A DNA stretch of 64,000 nt from Pseudomarimonas salicorniae. GTDB lineage: Bacteria > Pseudomonadota > Gammaproteobacteria > Xanthomonadales > Xanthomonadaceae. Positions 34,809-43,140 of this stretch are shown in pieces. Location of the stretch: contig NZ_JALNMH010000004.1 of the NCBI RefSeq assembly GCF_023156535.1, positions 186,001 to 250,000 of the forward strand, given 5' to 3'. The stretch's first letter is position 1; every line of letters starts with the position of its first letter. Made by a program: the position numbers and the translations under genes. Under the pieces are notes generated by a model that made no database searches, had not been told where the DNA came from, and saw nothing but the letters and a program-made list of their open reading frames with translations.

Positions 34809-35259
34809 GAACCTCCAGGGTCTGGCCCGCCGGCTGGAAACCAAGGGCCTTGGCCCGCTGGGTGAGCAGGCTGCTGATCTGCTCGTCCTCAAGTTCGATC
34901 GCCTCCTGGCAGCGGTCGCAGATCAGGAACGGCACCTGGTGGTGCGTGTGAGGATGGTGGCATCCGACGAAGGCATTGATCGACTGCAGCTTGTGGATGA
35001 AGCCGCCCTCGAGCAGGAAATCCAGCGCCCGGTAGACGGTGGGCGGCGCCACTGGCCCCTGCAGGTCGCGCATGCGTTCGAGCAGGTCGTAGGCCTTGAT
35101 CGGCTTGCCCTCCTCCGCCACCAGCCGCAGCACGCGCTCGCGCAGCTCGGTCAGGCGCAGCCCGCGCTCCTCGCAGAGGCGGGCGACCTCACTGACGTAG
35201 GCATCGGCGTCATGGACGTGGTGGTGGGGGTCGGTGCAGACCTGGGGGGCCGAAGTCAT
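34774..35259 (-). CDS. zur: Fur-family transcriptional regulator, probably Zur
   Basis: The 161-residue protein has a winged-helix domain (RLTELRERVLRLV, then APPTVYRALDFLLEGGF) and a dimerisation domain with CHHPHTHHQ and two Cys pairs, CDRC and CAAC, forming the structural zinc site. The N-terminus is histidine-rich (PHHHVHDADAY), as in many Zur proteins. Zur represses zinc uptake genes when zinc is sufficient. Its overlap with a zinc-hydrolase-like gene fits that role. I cannot exclude another Fur-family metal sensor. Confidence 0.82.
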   Translation of the reverse strand: MTSAPQVCTDPHHHVHDADAYVSEVARLCEERGLRLTELRERVLRLVAEEGKPIKAYDLLERMRDLQGPVAPPTVYRALDFLLEGGFIHKLQSINAFVGCHHPHTHHQVPFLICDRCQEAIELEDEQISSLLTQRAKALGFQPAGQTLEVHGVCAACRERG

Positions 35260-35300
35260 CGGGCGATGGTATCACCGCGTCGATAAACGCCGACTGTGGC

Positions 35301-36701
35301 TCAGCCTACGGGACAACGCCCGACCGCCGCTTCGATGCGGCGCAGCGCCTCGTCGCGGCCGGCAAGGTAGATGGTGTGATCGATGGAGGGCGAGACCTGG
35401 GTGCCGGTGATGGCCACGCGCATGGGCTGGGCCACCTTGCCCATGCCCAGGCCGAGCTGCTCGGCGGTGGCACGCAGGGCGCCATCGATGGCCTCCGGGC
35501 TCCAGCCCTCGATCGCGGACAGCGCAGCATGCGCGGCTTCCAGCACCGGACCTGCCCCCTTCAGATGCTTGGCGACGGCGGCCTCGTCGTATTCGGTCAG
35601 CGGCCGGTACCAGACCGCCGCGCGCTCGGCCATCTCCTTCAGCGTGCGCACGCGCTCGCGCAGCGCGACCACCACGTCCTCGGGCTTCGGTCCCTGGTCC
35701 AGCGCGTAGCCCTGCTGGCGCAGGTGCCACTCCAGGTGGACGGCGACCGACTCCGGGGAGTCGCTCTTGAGATACTGCTGATTCAGCCAGGACAGCTTCT
35801 CGACGTCGAAGCGAGAGGGCGAGGTGTTGACGTCCTCGATGCGGAACAGGGAGATCATCTCCTCGATCGAGAAGATCTCCTGGTCACCATGCGACCAGCC
35901 GAGGCGGGCAAGGTAGTTGAGCACCGCATGCGGCAGGAAGCCGTCATCGCGGTACTGCATCACGCCGACCGCGCCGTGGCGCTTGCTGAGCTTGCTGCCG
36001 TCCGGGCCGAGGATCATCGGCAGGTGCCCAAAGCGAGGTACCGCGGCGCCCAGCGCCTCGTAGATATTGATCTGCCGCGGCGTGTTGTTGACATGGTCGT
36101 CGCCGCGGATGACCTCGGTGATCTTCATGTCGAGGTCGTCGACGACCACGGCAAAGTTGTAGGTCGGCCAGCCGTCCGAGCGGATCAGGACAAGATCGTC
36201 CAACTCGTCGTTGCTGATCTCGATGCGGCCCTTGACCGCGTCGTTCCAGACCACACTGCCCGAGGTCGGGTTCTTGAAGCGCAGCACCCGGTTCGGGTCG
36301 TCGCGCAGCGGTTCGTTGCGATCCCGATAGTAGCCGTTGTAGCGCGGCTTGCGCCCTTCGGCCATGGCCTGGTTGCGCATCGCCTCGATCTCTTCCTTGC
36401 TCTCGTAGGCGTAGTAGGCCTTGCCGGCGCGCAGCAGCTGCTCGGCGACCTCGCGGTAACGCTCGAGTCGCAGGGTCTGGTAATACGGGCCCTCGTCATG
36501 CATCAGGCCGAGCCAGGACATGCCGTCGAGGATGGCCTGCACCGCTTCCTGGGTGCTGCGCTCGCGGTCGGTGTCCTCGATGCGCAGCACGAACTGCCCG
36601 CCCTGGCGCCGGGCTTCCAGCCACGAGTACAGCGCCGTGCGGGCGCCGCCGATGTGCAGGAAACCGGTGGGACTGGGGGCAAAGCGGGTGCGACAGCTCA
36701 T
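35301..36701 (-). CDS. gltX: Glutamate--tRNA ligase
   Basis: GltX charges tRNA-Glu. The 466-residue protein starts [19 protein letters not shown] with the HIGH motif as HIGG (16-19), and has the KMSKS motif as KLSKR (237-241). The anticodon-binding domain is complete. There is no Cys cluster around residues 98-125, so this is the zinc-free form. I chose the ATG at 36701 because it gives the standard N-terminus; the open frame continues to 37454 over the DUF4399 gene in another frame. Confidence 0.96.
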   Translation of the reverse strand: MSCRTRFAPSPTGFLHIGGARTALYSWLEARRQGGQFVLRIEDTDRERSTQEAVQAILDGMSWLGLMHDEGPYYQTLRLERYREVAEQLLRAGKAYYAYESKEEIEAMRNQAMAEGRKPRYNGYYRDRNEPLRDDPNRVLRFKNPTSGSVVWNDAVKGRIEISNDELDDLVLIRSDGWPTYNFAVVVDDLDMKITEVIRGDDHVNNTPRQINIYEALGAAVPRFGHLPMILGPDGSKLSKRHGAVGVMQYRDDGFLPHAVLNYLARLGWSHGDQEIFSIEEMISLFRIEDVNTSPSRFDVEKLSWLNQQYLKSDSPESVAVHLEWHLRQQGYALDQGPKPEDVVVALRERVRTLKEMAERAAVWYRPLTEYDEAAVAKHLKGAGPVLEAAHAALSAIEGWSPEAIDGALRATAEQLGLGMGKVAQPMRVAITGTQVSPSIDHTIYLAGRDEALRRIEAAVGRCPVG

Positions 36702-36777
36702 GAACGATTCTTCCGGGATGAAGCGGGCGCGCATTCTACCTGCTTGCGCTCGAAACGCCGGCCCACCGGAAAGTCCC

Positions 36778-37197
36778 CTACTCGACGGTGATCGTGATGC
36801 GCCGGGAGGCGACAACCGGTTGGTGCGGGCGGTGCAGGTAGTCACCGAGCAACAGCTGAAGGCTGTGGGTGCCGGGCTCCAGGGTGATCGTCGCCTCCGT
36901 CTGACCCTTGCCGAAGTGCACATGCCGCTCGTCGGCCGGAATCGGCTCTTCGAGCGGCGGCAGGCCATCGACATCGATGAGCAGGTGGTGGTGGCCGGTG
37001 CCCTCGAGGTTGATCCCTGCCGGGGCCACGCCCATGCCGCGCAGGCCGAACTGGACCACGACCTCGCGTCCGGTGGTCGCGCCGTCGACCGGGCTGATGA
37101 AGTAAAGCTCGGCGCCGGCCGGCGAGGCCGAGGTCGGCGGCCCTTCGGCCAGAGCCGGCGGCGCCACCAGGGCGAGCAGAAGCAGGGATCGCAACAT
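36778..37197 (-). CDS. DUF4399 family periplasmic protein
   Basis: The 139-residue protein has a signal peptide ([17 protein letters not shown]) and the DUF4399 domain: [20 protein letters not shown], the [10 protein letters not shown] block, and [11 protein letters not shown] with [17 protein letters not shown]. The histidines suggest metal binding, but the function is unknown. I chose the ATG at 37197, with a GAGGAG Shine-Dalgarno nine bases upstream, and took only this part of a much longer open frame. It lies 76 bases before gltX on the same strand. Confidence 0.85.
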   Translation of the reverse strand: MLRSLLLLALVAPPALAEGPPTSASPAGAELYFISPVDGATTGREVVVQFGLRGMGVAPAGINLEGTGHHHLLIDVDGLPPLEEPIPADERHVHFGKGQTEATITLEPGTHSLQLLLGDYLHRPHQPVVASRRITITVE

Positions 37198-37257
37198 GTC
37201 GTGACTCCTCGTCGACCGGGCCAGGGGGCATGGTAGCGCGGGCGTTGCAGGCGCCGC

Positions 37258-37286
37258 TTGGCCGCACCCGGACTGCACCCTATCAT
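37258..37286 (+). promoter_or_regulatory. Candidate sigma-70 promoter of the cyclophilin-lpxH operon
   Basis: TTGGCC (37258-37263) and TATCAT (37281-37286) are 17 bases apart, 28 bases before the cyclophilin ATG, in a divergent intergenic gap. The -10 matches 5 of 6 consensus bases. Confidence 0.45.
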
Positions 37287-37314
37287 CACCTGCACTGTCT
37301 TCCGGAGCCTGCCG

Positions 37315-38022
37315 ATGATCCGCCCGCTGCTGTTCTCCACCCTGCTTGCCTTCGCACCGCTGGTGCTGGCCCAGACCGAAGCCGATCCCGCCGCCGGTAG
37401 CGATGCGGCCGCGGCGCCGGCGTCCGCCGCGACGCCGCAGGTCGCGATCAACACCAGCCTCGGTCGGATGGTGGTCGAGCTCTACCCGGAGAAGGCTCCG
37501 AAGTCGGTGGAGAACTTTCTGCAATACGTGCGTGACGGCCACTACAACGGCACCATCTTCCACCGCGTCATCGACGGATTCATGATCCAGGGCGGCGGCT
37601 TCACCGCCGACCTGCAGCTCAAGCCGATGCGCCCGCCGATCGAGAACGAGGCCCGCAACGGGCTGTCCAACCAGCGCGGCACGCTGGCCATGGCGCGCAC
37701 CGGCGAGCCGCACAGCGCCCAGTCGCAGTTCTTCATCAATGTGGTCGACAACCCCCGCCTCGATTTCGTCAGCGAGCAGAGCGGCTTCACCTGGGGCTAT
37801 GCGGTGTTCGGCAAGGTGATCGAAGGCCTCGACGTGGTGGACCGGATCCGCGCGGTCGAAACCGGCGGACAGGGACCCTTCGCCCGCGATGTGCCGCTCC
37901 AGCCGGTGGTGATCGAGAGCGCCGAGGTGCTTTCGGTCGCCGAACCGCCTGCCGCTGAACCGCCCGCCGCAGAGCCGGGCGAGGCGCCTGCCGAGGTGCC
38001 GGCCGCAGCGGCCACCCCGTAA
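37315..38022 (+). CDS. Periplasmic cyclophilin-type peptidyl-prolyl isomerase
   Basis: The 235-residue protein has a signal peptide ([20 protein letters not shown]), an Ala-rich linker and a full cyclophilin domain: [15 protein letters not shown] with the catalytic Arg, [18 protein letters not shown] and [15 protein letters not shown]. It catalyses proline isomerisation in the envelope. The C-terminal 25 residues are a Pro/Ala/Glu repeat tail. I chose the ATG at 37315 with CGGAG upstream. It is followed by lpxH after three bases; this pair is common in proteobacteria. Confidence 0.93.
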   Translation: MIRPLLFSTLLAFAPLVLAQTEADPAAGSDAAAAPASAATPQVAINTSLGRMVVELYPEKAPKSVENFLQYVRDGHYNGTIFHRVIDGFMIQGGGFTADLQLKPMRPPIENEARNGLSNQRGTLAMARTGEPHSAQSQFFINVVDNPRLDFVSEQSGFTWGYAVFGKVIEGLDVVDRIRAVETGGQGPFARDVPLQPVVIESAEVLSVAEPPAAEPPAAEPGEAPAEVPAAAATP

Positions 38023-38025
38023 GCC

Positions 38026-38748
38026 ATGCTCGCCGGCTTCATCTCCGACCTGCACCTGCGCGAAGCCGGCGAAGCGCTGACCCGAATTCTGCTGAGCTAC
38101 CTCAACGGCCCGGCGCGGGACCTGCCGCGGCTGTACATCCTCGGTGACCTGTTCGAGGCCTGGGTCGGCGACGACGACGACGGTGCGCTGCCGGCGCAGG
38201 TCGCCGAGGCACTCTCCCGGCTGTCGGCCGCGGGCACGGCGGTCCATTTCCAGCACGGCAACCGGGACTTCCTGCTCGGCGCCGACTACGCGCGCCGCGC
38301 GGGCATGCGGTTGCTGCCCGACCCTTGCGTCGTCGACCTCGGTGGCCAGGCGGTGCTGCTCAGCCACGGCGACCGCTATTGCACTGACGACGAGCCCTAT
38401 CAGGCCTTCCGCCGTCAGGTCCGTGACCCCGCCTGGCAGCAGGGGTTCCTTTCCCGGCCGTTGGCCGAGCGCCAGGCCTTCGCGGCCAGGGCCCGTGCGG
38501 AGAGCGCCGCCCACCAGAAGTCGCAATCGATGGAACTCGGTGATGTGAACAGGGACTCCGTCGAGGCGGAACTCGCCCTGTTCGGCGTCGACAGGCTGAT
38601 CCACGGCCACACGCACCGGCCCGACCAGCACAATCATGAGGTGGGAGGTCGCCGCCGGGAGCGCTGGGTGCTGGCCGACTGGCGCACTGCAGGCGAGGTG
38701 CTTCTGATTGGCGCGGACGGACGGCCGCACCGGCAAACCCTCGATTGA
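38026..38748 (+). CDS. lpxH: UDP-2,3-diacylglucosamine diphosphatase LpxH
   Basis: LpxH hydrolyses UDP-2,3-diacylglucosamine to lipid X in lipid A synthesis on the inner membrane's cytosolic face. The 240-residue protein has the metallophosphoesterase motifs in order: ISDLHL, GDLFEAWVGDDD, HGNRDFLLG, LLSHGDRYCTDD and IHGHTHRP. Length and order match the family. It probably shares a transcript with the cyclophilin. Confidence 0.96.
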   Translation: MLAGFISDLHLREAGEALTRILLSYLNGPARDLPRLYILGDLFEAWVGDDDDGALPAQVAEALSRLSAAGTAVHFQHGNRDFLLGADYARRAGMRLLPDPCVVDLGGQAVLLSHGDRYCTDDEPYQAFRRQVRDPAWQQGFLSRPLAERQAFAARARAESAAHQKSQSMELGDVNRDSVEAELALFGVDRLIHGHTHRPDQHNHEVGGRRRERWVLADWRTAGEVLLIGADGRPHRQTLD

Positions 38749-38787
38749 GGGGCGCGGAGAGCTGCCTGTGCCTGCCCTGCGGACCGC

Positions 38788-39546
38788 TCAGCTGGCCCGG
38801 GTGGAGCGCCGCTCGTCGCCCTCGTGCACCAGCCGGGCTAGGCGGGCCGCGTCACGCACGCGGATCCGCCGCCCCTTGACCTCGATCACCCCTTCCTCCT
38901 GCATCCGGGAGAAGGTCCGGCTGACGGTCTCGATCACAAGGCCAAGGTAGCTGGCGATCTCCTCGCGCGACATGGCGAGGTGGAACTCCAGATGCGGTCT
39001 GGACAGGGCGTGCAGGCGCTCGGAGAGGCTGTGCAGGAACAGGGCCACGCGTTCGGTGGCATGGCGTCGGCCCAGCATCTGCATGTGTTCCTGGTCACGG
39101 CCGACGCTCTGGCCCATGACCCGCAGCAGCTGGTGCTGCAGGGCGGGGATCTGCGCGGCCACCTGCTCGAGGTCCGCAAGGGGCACCTCGCAGACTTCGG
39201 CGCTCTCCAGCGCCGTGGAGGTGCAGCGGTGACTGCCAGCGCCGAGGCCATCGAGGCCGATCAGCTCACCGGGCAGGTGGAAGCCGATTACCTGCTCGTC
39301 TCCCTGCTCGGTCAATGAGGTGGTCTTGAAGGCCCCCTCGCGGGCGACGAACAGTGCCTCGAGCATGGAGCCGGCCCGGTACAGCGCCTCGCCCCGCTTC
39401 AGGGGGCGCCGGCGCTTGACCAGGCGATCGAGCTGCTCGACATCGGCCTGGCTCATGCCGCCGCCGGCCAGGCAAAGCTGCTGCAGCGAGCAGCGCCCGC
39501 AGCTCTGCCGCAAAAGACCGATGTCGATGGGCTGATCGCTGTCCAT
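38788..39546 (-). CDS. fnr: Fnr/Anr-type oxygen-responsive transcriptional regulator (Crp-Fnr family)
   Basis: The 252-residue protein has a cyclic-nucleotide-binding-like domain, a dimer helix and a C-terminal winged helix (MSREEIASYLGLVIETVSRT). The cysteines that bind the [4Fe-4S] cluster are in place: C16, C19 and C25 (CGRCSLQQLC) plus C119 (SAEVCEVP). This identifies an oxygen sensor of the Fnr class rather than Crp or Clp. I chose the ATG at 39546 because it gives the normal Fnr N-terminus. It is convergent with lpxH, with a 39-base gap. Confidence 0.93.
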   Translation of the reverse strand: MDSDQPIDIGLLRQSCGRCSLQQLCLAGGGMSQADVEQLDRLVKRRRPLKRGEALYRAGSMLEALFVAREGAFKTTSLTEQGDEQVIGFHLPGELIGLDGLGAGSHRCTSTALESAEVCEVPLADLEQVAAQIPALQHQLLRVMGQSVGRDQEHMQMLGRRHATERVALFLHSLSERLHALSRPHLEFHLAMSREEIASYLGLVIETVSRTFSRMQEEGVIEVKGRRIRVRDAARLARLVHEGDERRSTRAS

Positions 39547-39578
39547 GCTCAATTGTTGCCCGCTGCCACGGCGCGACG

Positions 39579-41654
39579 CTAGCGGGAGAGATGCTCTGCC
39601 AACCAGTCGTTCACCGCCTGGTGCCACTGCACGCTGTTGGCCGGCTTGAGGATCCAGTGGTTCTCGTCGGGGAAGTACAGGAAGCGGCTCTCGATGCCCT
39701 GCCGCTGCAGGGCTGTAAACGCGCCGATGCCCTGCTCCACCGGAATCCGGTAGTCGAGCTGGCCGTGGATCACCAGCATCGGCACCTTCCACTTGGCGAC
39801 GTGGGCCACCGGATTGTGCTTCTCGTAGTTGGCCGGAACCTCATAGGGTGTGCCGCCCATTTCCCACTCGTCGAACCACAGCTCCTCGGTCGAGTAGCCC
39901 ATCATCCGGTTGTCGAAGACGCCGGCATGGCTGACCAGGCAGTCCCAGGGCTCCTGCCAGTTGCCGGCGATCCAGTTGACCATGTAGCCGCCATAGCTCG
40001 CGCCCAGCGCGCAGGCGCGCTCGCCGTCAAGGAACCCGAATTCGGACAGGGCGTACTGCCAGCCCTTCTGCAGGTCGACGAGCGGCTTGCCGCCCCAGTC
40101 GCCGGAGATCGAATCGGTGAAGGCCTGGCCATAGCCGGTGGAGCCATGGAAGTCGATGAACACCACCGCCCAGCCCTTGGCGGCGTAGGTCTGCGGGTTC
40201 CAGCGGTAGTGGAAGCTGTTGCCCATCGAACCCTGCGGGCCGCCGTGGATGATGAAGGCCACCGGATACTTGCCGCCTTCCTTGTAGTTCCAGGGTTTCA
40301 CCACGTAGCCGTGGACGGTCTCGTCGTTCCAGCCTGCGAAGCGGAACTGCTGGTATTCGCCCATTCCGACGGCGGCCAGGCGCTCGGCGTTGAACTCGCT
40401 GATCCGCCGCTGCTGGCTGCCGTCGGCCCGGGCCAGGAACAGCTGCGCGGGAGAGGTCAGCGAATCGCGGGTGAAGACCAGGGTCGAACCCTCCAGCGAA
40501 AAGCCACCGACGCCGCCACCCTCGACAAGCCGCTGCGCCGCGCCGTCGGCGAGGCGGATGCGGAACAGCCGATGTTCGCCGAGGTCGTAGGCCGTGGTGT
40601 AGAGGTGCTTGCCGGTCTCGTCGAGGGTGATGCCATCCGCCGAGCGGTCCCAGTCCGGTGCAATCTCGACCGGCGTGCCGCCGGCCAGCGGACGCTTGAC
40701 CAGGGCCAGGCGGTCGGCTTCGAAGCCGGGCCGCTTCATCGCCCGGTAGTAGAGGGTCTTGCCATCGGCCGAGAACACCGGGCCGGCGTCCCATGCCGGG
40801 TTGTCCTCGGTAAGGTTGCGCGGCGGCGCGCTGCCGTCCGCCGGTACCAGGTAGATGTCGAAATTGGTCGACCAGGGCTCGCTGCGCCCGGCGATGCGCG
40901 CGCTGAAGGCGATCTGGCTGCCATCCGGAGAGAAGGCATAGTCGTCGTCGCCGCCGAAGGGCTTGGACGAGACATCGCCGTCGATGTCACGGCTGACGCG
41001 CACGGGCTCGGCAGCCGCCTTGCCCTGGCCGTCCATCCTCGCGACGAACAGCTGGTTGCGCCGCCCGTCCTTCCAGCTGTCCCAGTGGCGGACGAAGAGC
41101 TTGTCGAAGCTCATCCCGGTGGTCCTGGCGGCAGCCTTCTCCTCCAGACGTTTCGCCGTGCAGGCGAGGTCGGGGCAGTCCGGAAAGACTTCCAGGCTGA
41201 GCGCGAGCGCATCGCCCTTCGGCGAGAGGCGGAAGTTGCCCACGTCGACCGCGAATGAGGTGACCTGCTGCGCTTCACCGCCCACCCCACCGAGGTCGAG
41301 ACGCCAGACCTGGTTCGAGCCGGAGCGCGCACTGAGGAAGTACAGGTGCCGCCCATCGGCCGACCAGCGTGGGCTGGAAGCGCCCCCCTGGGTGGTCAGC
41401 TTCACCGCCGCGCCCGGCTGCTTGCCCAGGGCCTGGTACCAGATGGCCGTGCTCGCCTTGTTGGCGGCGAGGTCGGCCTCGCGCAGCACATAGGCCAGGC
41501 CGCCGGCACCCGGGCGCAGCTGCGGGTCCGAAACCCGGTCGAGGCTGACCAGGTCCTCGGGGGACAGGCCGCGCTCGGCGGCCAGCGCGCAGGCCGGCAG
41601 CAGGGTCAGGAGGCCGGCGATCAGCCCGGCGCGAATCGGTGTGGGGAATGCCAT
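39579..41654 (-). CDS. Exported S9 family (prolyl oligopeptidase-like) peptidase
   Basis: The 691-residue protein has a signal peptide (about residues 1-26, ending CALAAERG), a beta-propeller (residues 30-430) and an alpha/beta hydrolase domain. The catalytic triad is S553 (GASYGGYM), D634 (QLDYRIPV) and H666 (DENHWIL). Such enzymes cleave short peptides, often dipeptides or acylpeptides, in the periplasm. I chose the ATG at 41654 with a GGAGG Shine-Dalgarno. It starts 23 bases after the transporter gene, so the two probably form an operon for peptide breakdown and uptake. Confidence 0.92.
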   Translation of the reverse strand: MAFPTPIRAGLIAGLLTLLPACALAAERGLSPEDLVSLDRVSDPQLRPGAGGLAYVLREADLAANKASTAIWYQALGKQPGAAVKLTTQGGASSPRWSADGRHLYFLSARSGSNQVWRLDLGGVGGEAQQVTSFAVDVGNFRLSPKGDALALSLEVFPDCPDLACTAKRLEEKAAARTTGMSFDKLFVRHWDSWKDGRRNQLFVARMDGQGKAAAEPVRVSRDIDGDVSSKPFGGDDDYAFSPDGSQIAFSARIAGRSEPWSTNFDIYLVPADGSAPPRNLTEDNPAWDAGPVFSADGKTLYYRAMKRPGFEADRLALVKRPLAGGTPVEIAPDWDRSADGITLDETGKHLYTTAYDLGEHRLFRIRLADGAAQRLVEGGGVGGFSLEGSTLVFTRDSLTSPAQLFLARADGSQQRRISEFNAERLAAVGMGEYQQFRFAGWNDETVHGYVVKPWNYKEGGKYPVAFIIHGGPQGSMGNSFHYRWNPQTYAAKGWAVVFIDFHGSTGYGQAFTDSISGDWGGKPLVDLQKGWQYALSEFGFLDGERACALGASYGGYMVNWIAGNWQEPWDCLVSHAGVFDNRMMGYSTEELWFDEWEMGGTPYEVPANYEKHNPVAHVAKWKVPMLVIHGQLDYRIPVEQGIGAFTALQRQGIESRFLYFPDENHWILKPANSVQWHQAVNDWLAEHLSR

Positions 41655-41677
41655 TTCGGGTCCTCCGTTGGTCGTTC

Positions 41678-43054
41678 TCATTGGTAGCCGATGGCGACCG
41701 CGGTCACCATCGCCAGCGCCGCGGCCACGACCAGCTTGAGAAGCAGGGGCGCGGCAAAGCGGAACCAGCGGTCATAGGGCACCCCGGCCACGCCGAGAAT
41801 GCTCATCAGCACGATATTGGTCGGGACCAGCATGTTCGAGAGCCCGTCGCCGAACTGGTAGGCCAGCACGCTGACCTGACGGCTGACCCCGACCAGGTCG
41901 CCCAGCGGGGCCATGATCGGCATGGTGACGAAGGCCTGGCCGCTGCCCGAGGGAATGAAGAAGTTGATCAGGGTCTGGATCAGCATCATGCCGACCGCGG
42001 CGGCGTGCGCGCCGACCAGGTTCAGCGGCCCGGCCAGCCCGTTGACCACGGTGTGCAGCACCTGGCCCTCCTCGAGGATCAGGGCGATCGAGCGGGCGAA
42101 GCCGATCAGGACCGCGGTGGTCGCCAGCTCGCTGGCGCCCTCTCCGAAACGAAGCGCGGTGCCGTTCGCACCGAGACCACCCAGCAGGCCAACCACCAGC
42201 GAGAGGCCGATGAACAGCGCGCCGAGCTCGACCAGGTACCAGCCCTGCGCCGCAATGCCCCAGACCATCAGCGCCAGCGCGGCGGTCAGCACGCCGAACA
42301 CCAGCAGCAGGCGCCCACCCAGCGCCGGATACTCCGGCGGCGGCGCGTGGCGCGGCTCGATGCCGTGCATCAGGCTGCTCGCGGGGTCGGCTTTCACCTT
42401 CTGGGCGTAGCGCCAGACGTGATGCACGCCGATGGCCAGGAAGGGCAGGAACAGGGCCAGCCTGAAGGCGATGCCCGAGGTCGGCGGCACCCCCGCCACG
42501 CCCTGGGCGACCTGCACGGTGAAGGGGTTGAGCGCAGCCACGCCATAGCCGATCCCGTAGCCGCCGATCAGGATGCCCATCGCCACCATCGCATCCATCC
42601 GCATGGCCAGGCAGAGCGAGACCAGCATGGCGGCGAACGGGATGTATTCCTCGGCGACGCCGATCGCCGAAGAGCCCGCGGCAAAGGCACCCATGCCGAT
42701 GATGACCAGCAGGCCTGGCGAGTGCCCTACACGCCTCAGCAGGCTGCCCAGCACGGCGTCGACGACTCCGGTGGCGCGCATCACCGCCACCGCGCCGCCC
42801 ACGATCAGAACGAAGAAGATGATGTCGGCGGAGGCCGCCATGGCCCTCGGCACTGCGGTGAACAGCACCAGGGGAGAAAGCTGCACGCGCTCGGCCGCCG
42901 CGGTGTAGGTGCCCGGAACGACCAGGGCGTGGCCCTTCTCGTCCTCGGCAGTCTGGAACTGGCCCTGCGGCAGCAACCAGGTGGCCGCCCAGGCCAGCAC
43001 CATGATCGCGAACAGCAGGACCAGGGTGTGCGGCATGCGCAGTCGCGAAGCCAT
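41678..43054 (-). CDS. YfcC family (DcuC/ArcD-like) membrane transporter
   Basis: The 458-residue protein has about 11-12 membrane segments and family motifs: MPHTLVLLFAIMVLAW and ATWLLPQGQF at the start, an IIFFVLIVGGAVAVM helix, then GAFAAGSSAIGVAEEYIPFA, and NFFIPSGSGQAFVTMPIM near the end. The YfcC group is annotated as possible amino-acid or C4-dicarboxylate carriers; the substrate is unproven. I chose the ATG at 43054, as the longer frame adds a non-family head. The following exported peptidase suggests a role in peptide or amino-acid uptake. Confidence 0.82.
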   Translation of the reverse strand: MASRLRMPHTLVLLFAIMVLAWAATWLLPQGQFQTAEDEKGHALVVPGTYTAAAERVQLSPLVLFTAVPRAMAASADIIFFVLIVGGAVAVMRATGVVDAVLGSLLRRVGHSPGLLVIIGMGAFAAGSSAIGVAEEYIPFAAMLVSLCLAMRMDAMVAMGILIGGYGIGYGVAALNPFTVQVAQGVAGVPPTSGIAFRLALFLPFLAIGVHHVWRYAQKVKADPASSLMHGIEPRHAPPPEYPALGGRLLLVFGVLTAALALMVWGIAAQGWYLVELGALFIGLSLVVGLLGGLGANGTALRFGEGASELATTAVLIGFARSIALILEEGQVLHTVVNGLAGPLNLVGAHAAAVGMMLIQTLINFFIPSGSGQAFVTMPIMAPLGDLVGVSRQVSVLAYQFGDGLSNMLVPTNIVLMSILGVAGVPYDRWFRFAAPLLLKLVVAAALAMVTAVAIGYQ

Positions 43055-43140
43055 CGGCGGTCCCCCAAAACCGCGAGTATAGGCAGCGCCGGGAGGACGT
43101 GGCGACCGCCCCGGCAGGCCAGGCCCGGTCCCGCCTACGC

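Noticed and set aside
35301-37454. Long N-terminal extension of gltX
   Set aside because: The first 250 residues have no aminoacyl-tRNA synthetase character and overlap the DUF4399 gene; the ATG at 36701 gives the normal N-terminus.
37930-38020. Possible tandem DNA repeat at the cyclophilin 3' end
   Set aside because: It encodes a short Pro/Ala/Glu-rich tail with imperfect repetition, a low-complexity protein end rather than a repeat element.
36778-38736. 652-residue minus-strand open frame
   Set aside because: Only its last 139 residues (DUF4399) are a real gene with signal peptide and Shine-Dalgarno; the rest is antisense to the cyclophilin and lpxH genes.
38788-39546. Calling the Crp-Fnr regulator Clp or Crp
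   Set aside because: The CxxC-x5-C N-terminus and the internal Cys119 are the iron-sulphur ligands of Fnr proteins, which Crp and Clp do not have.
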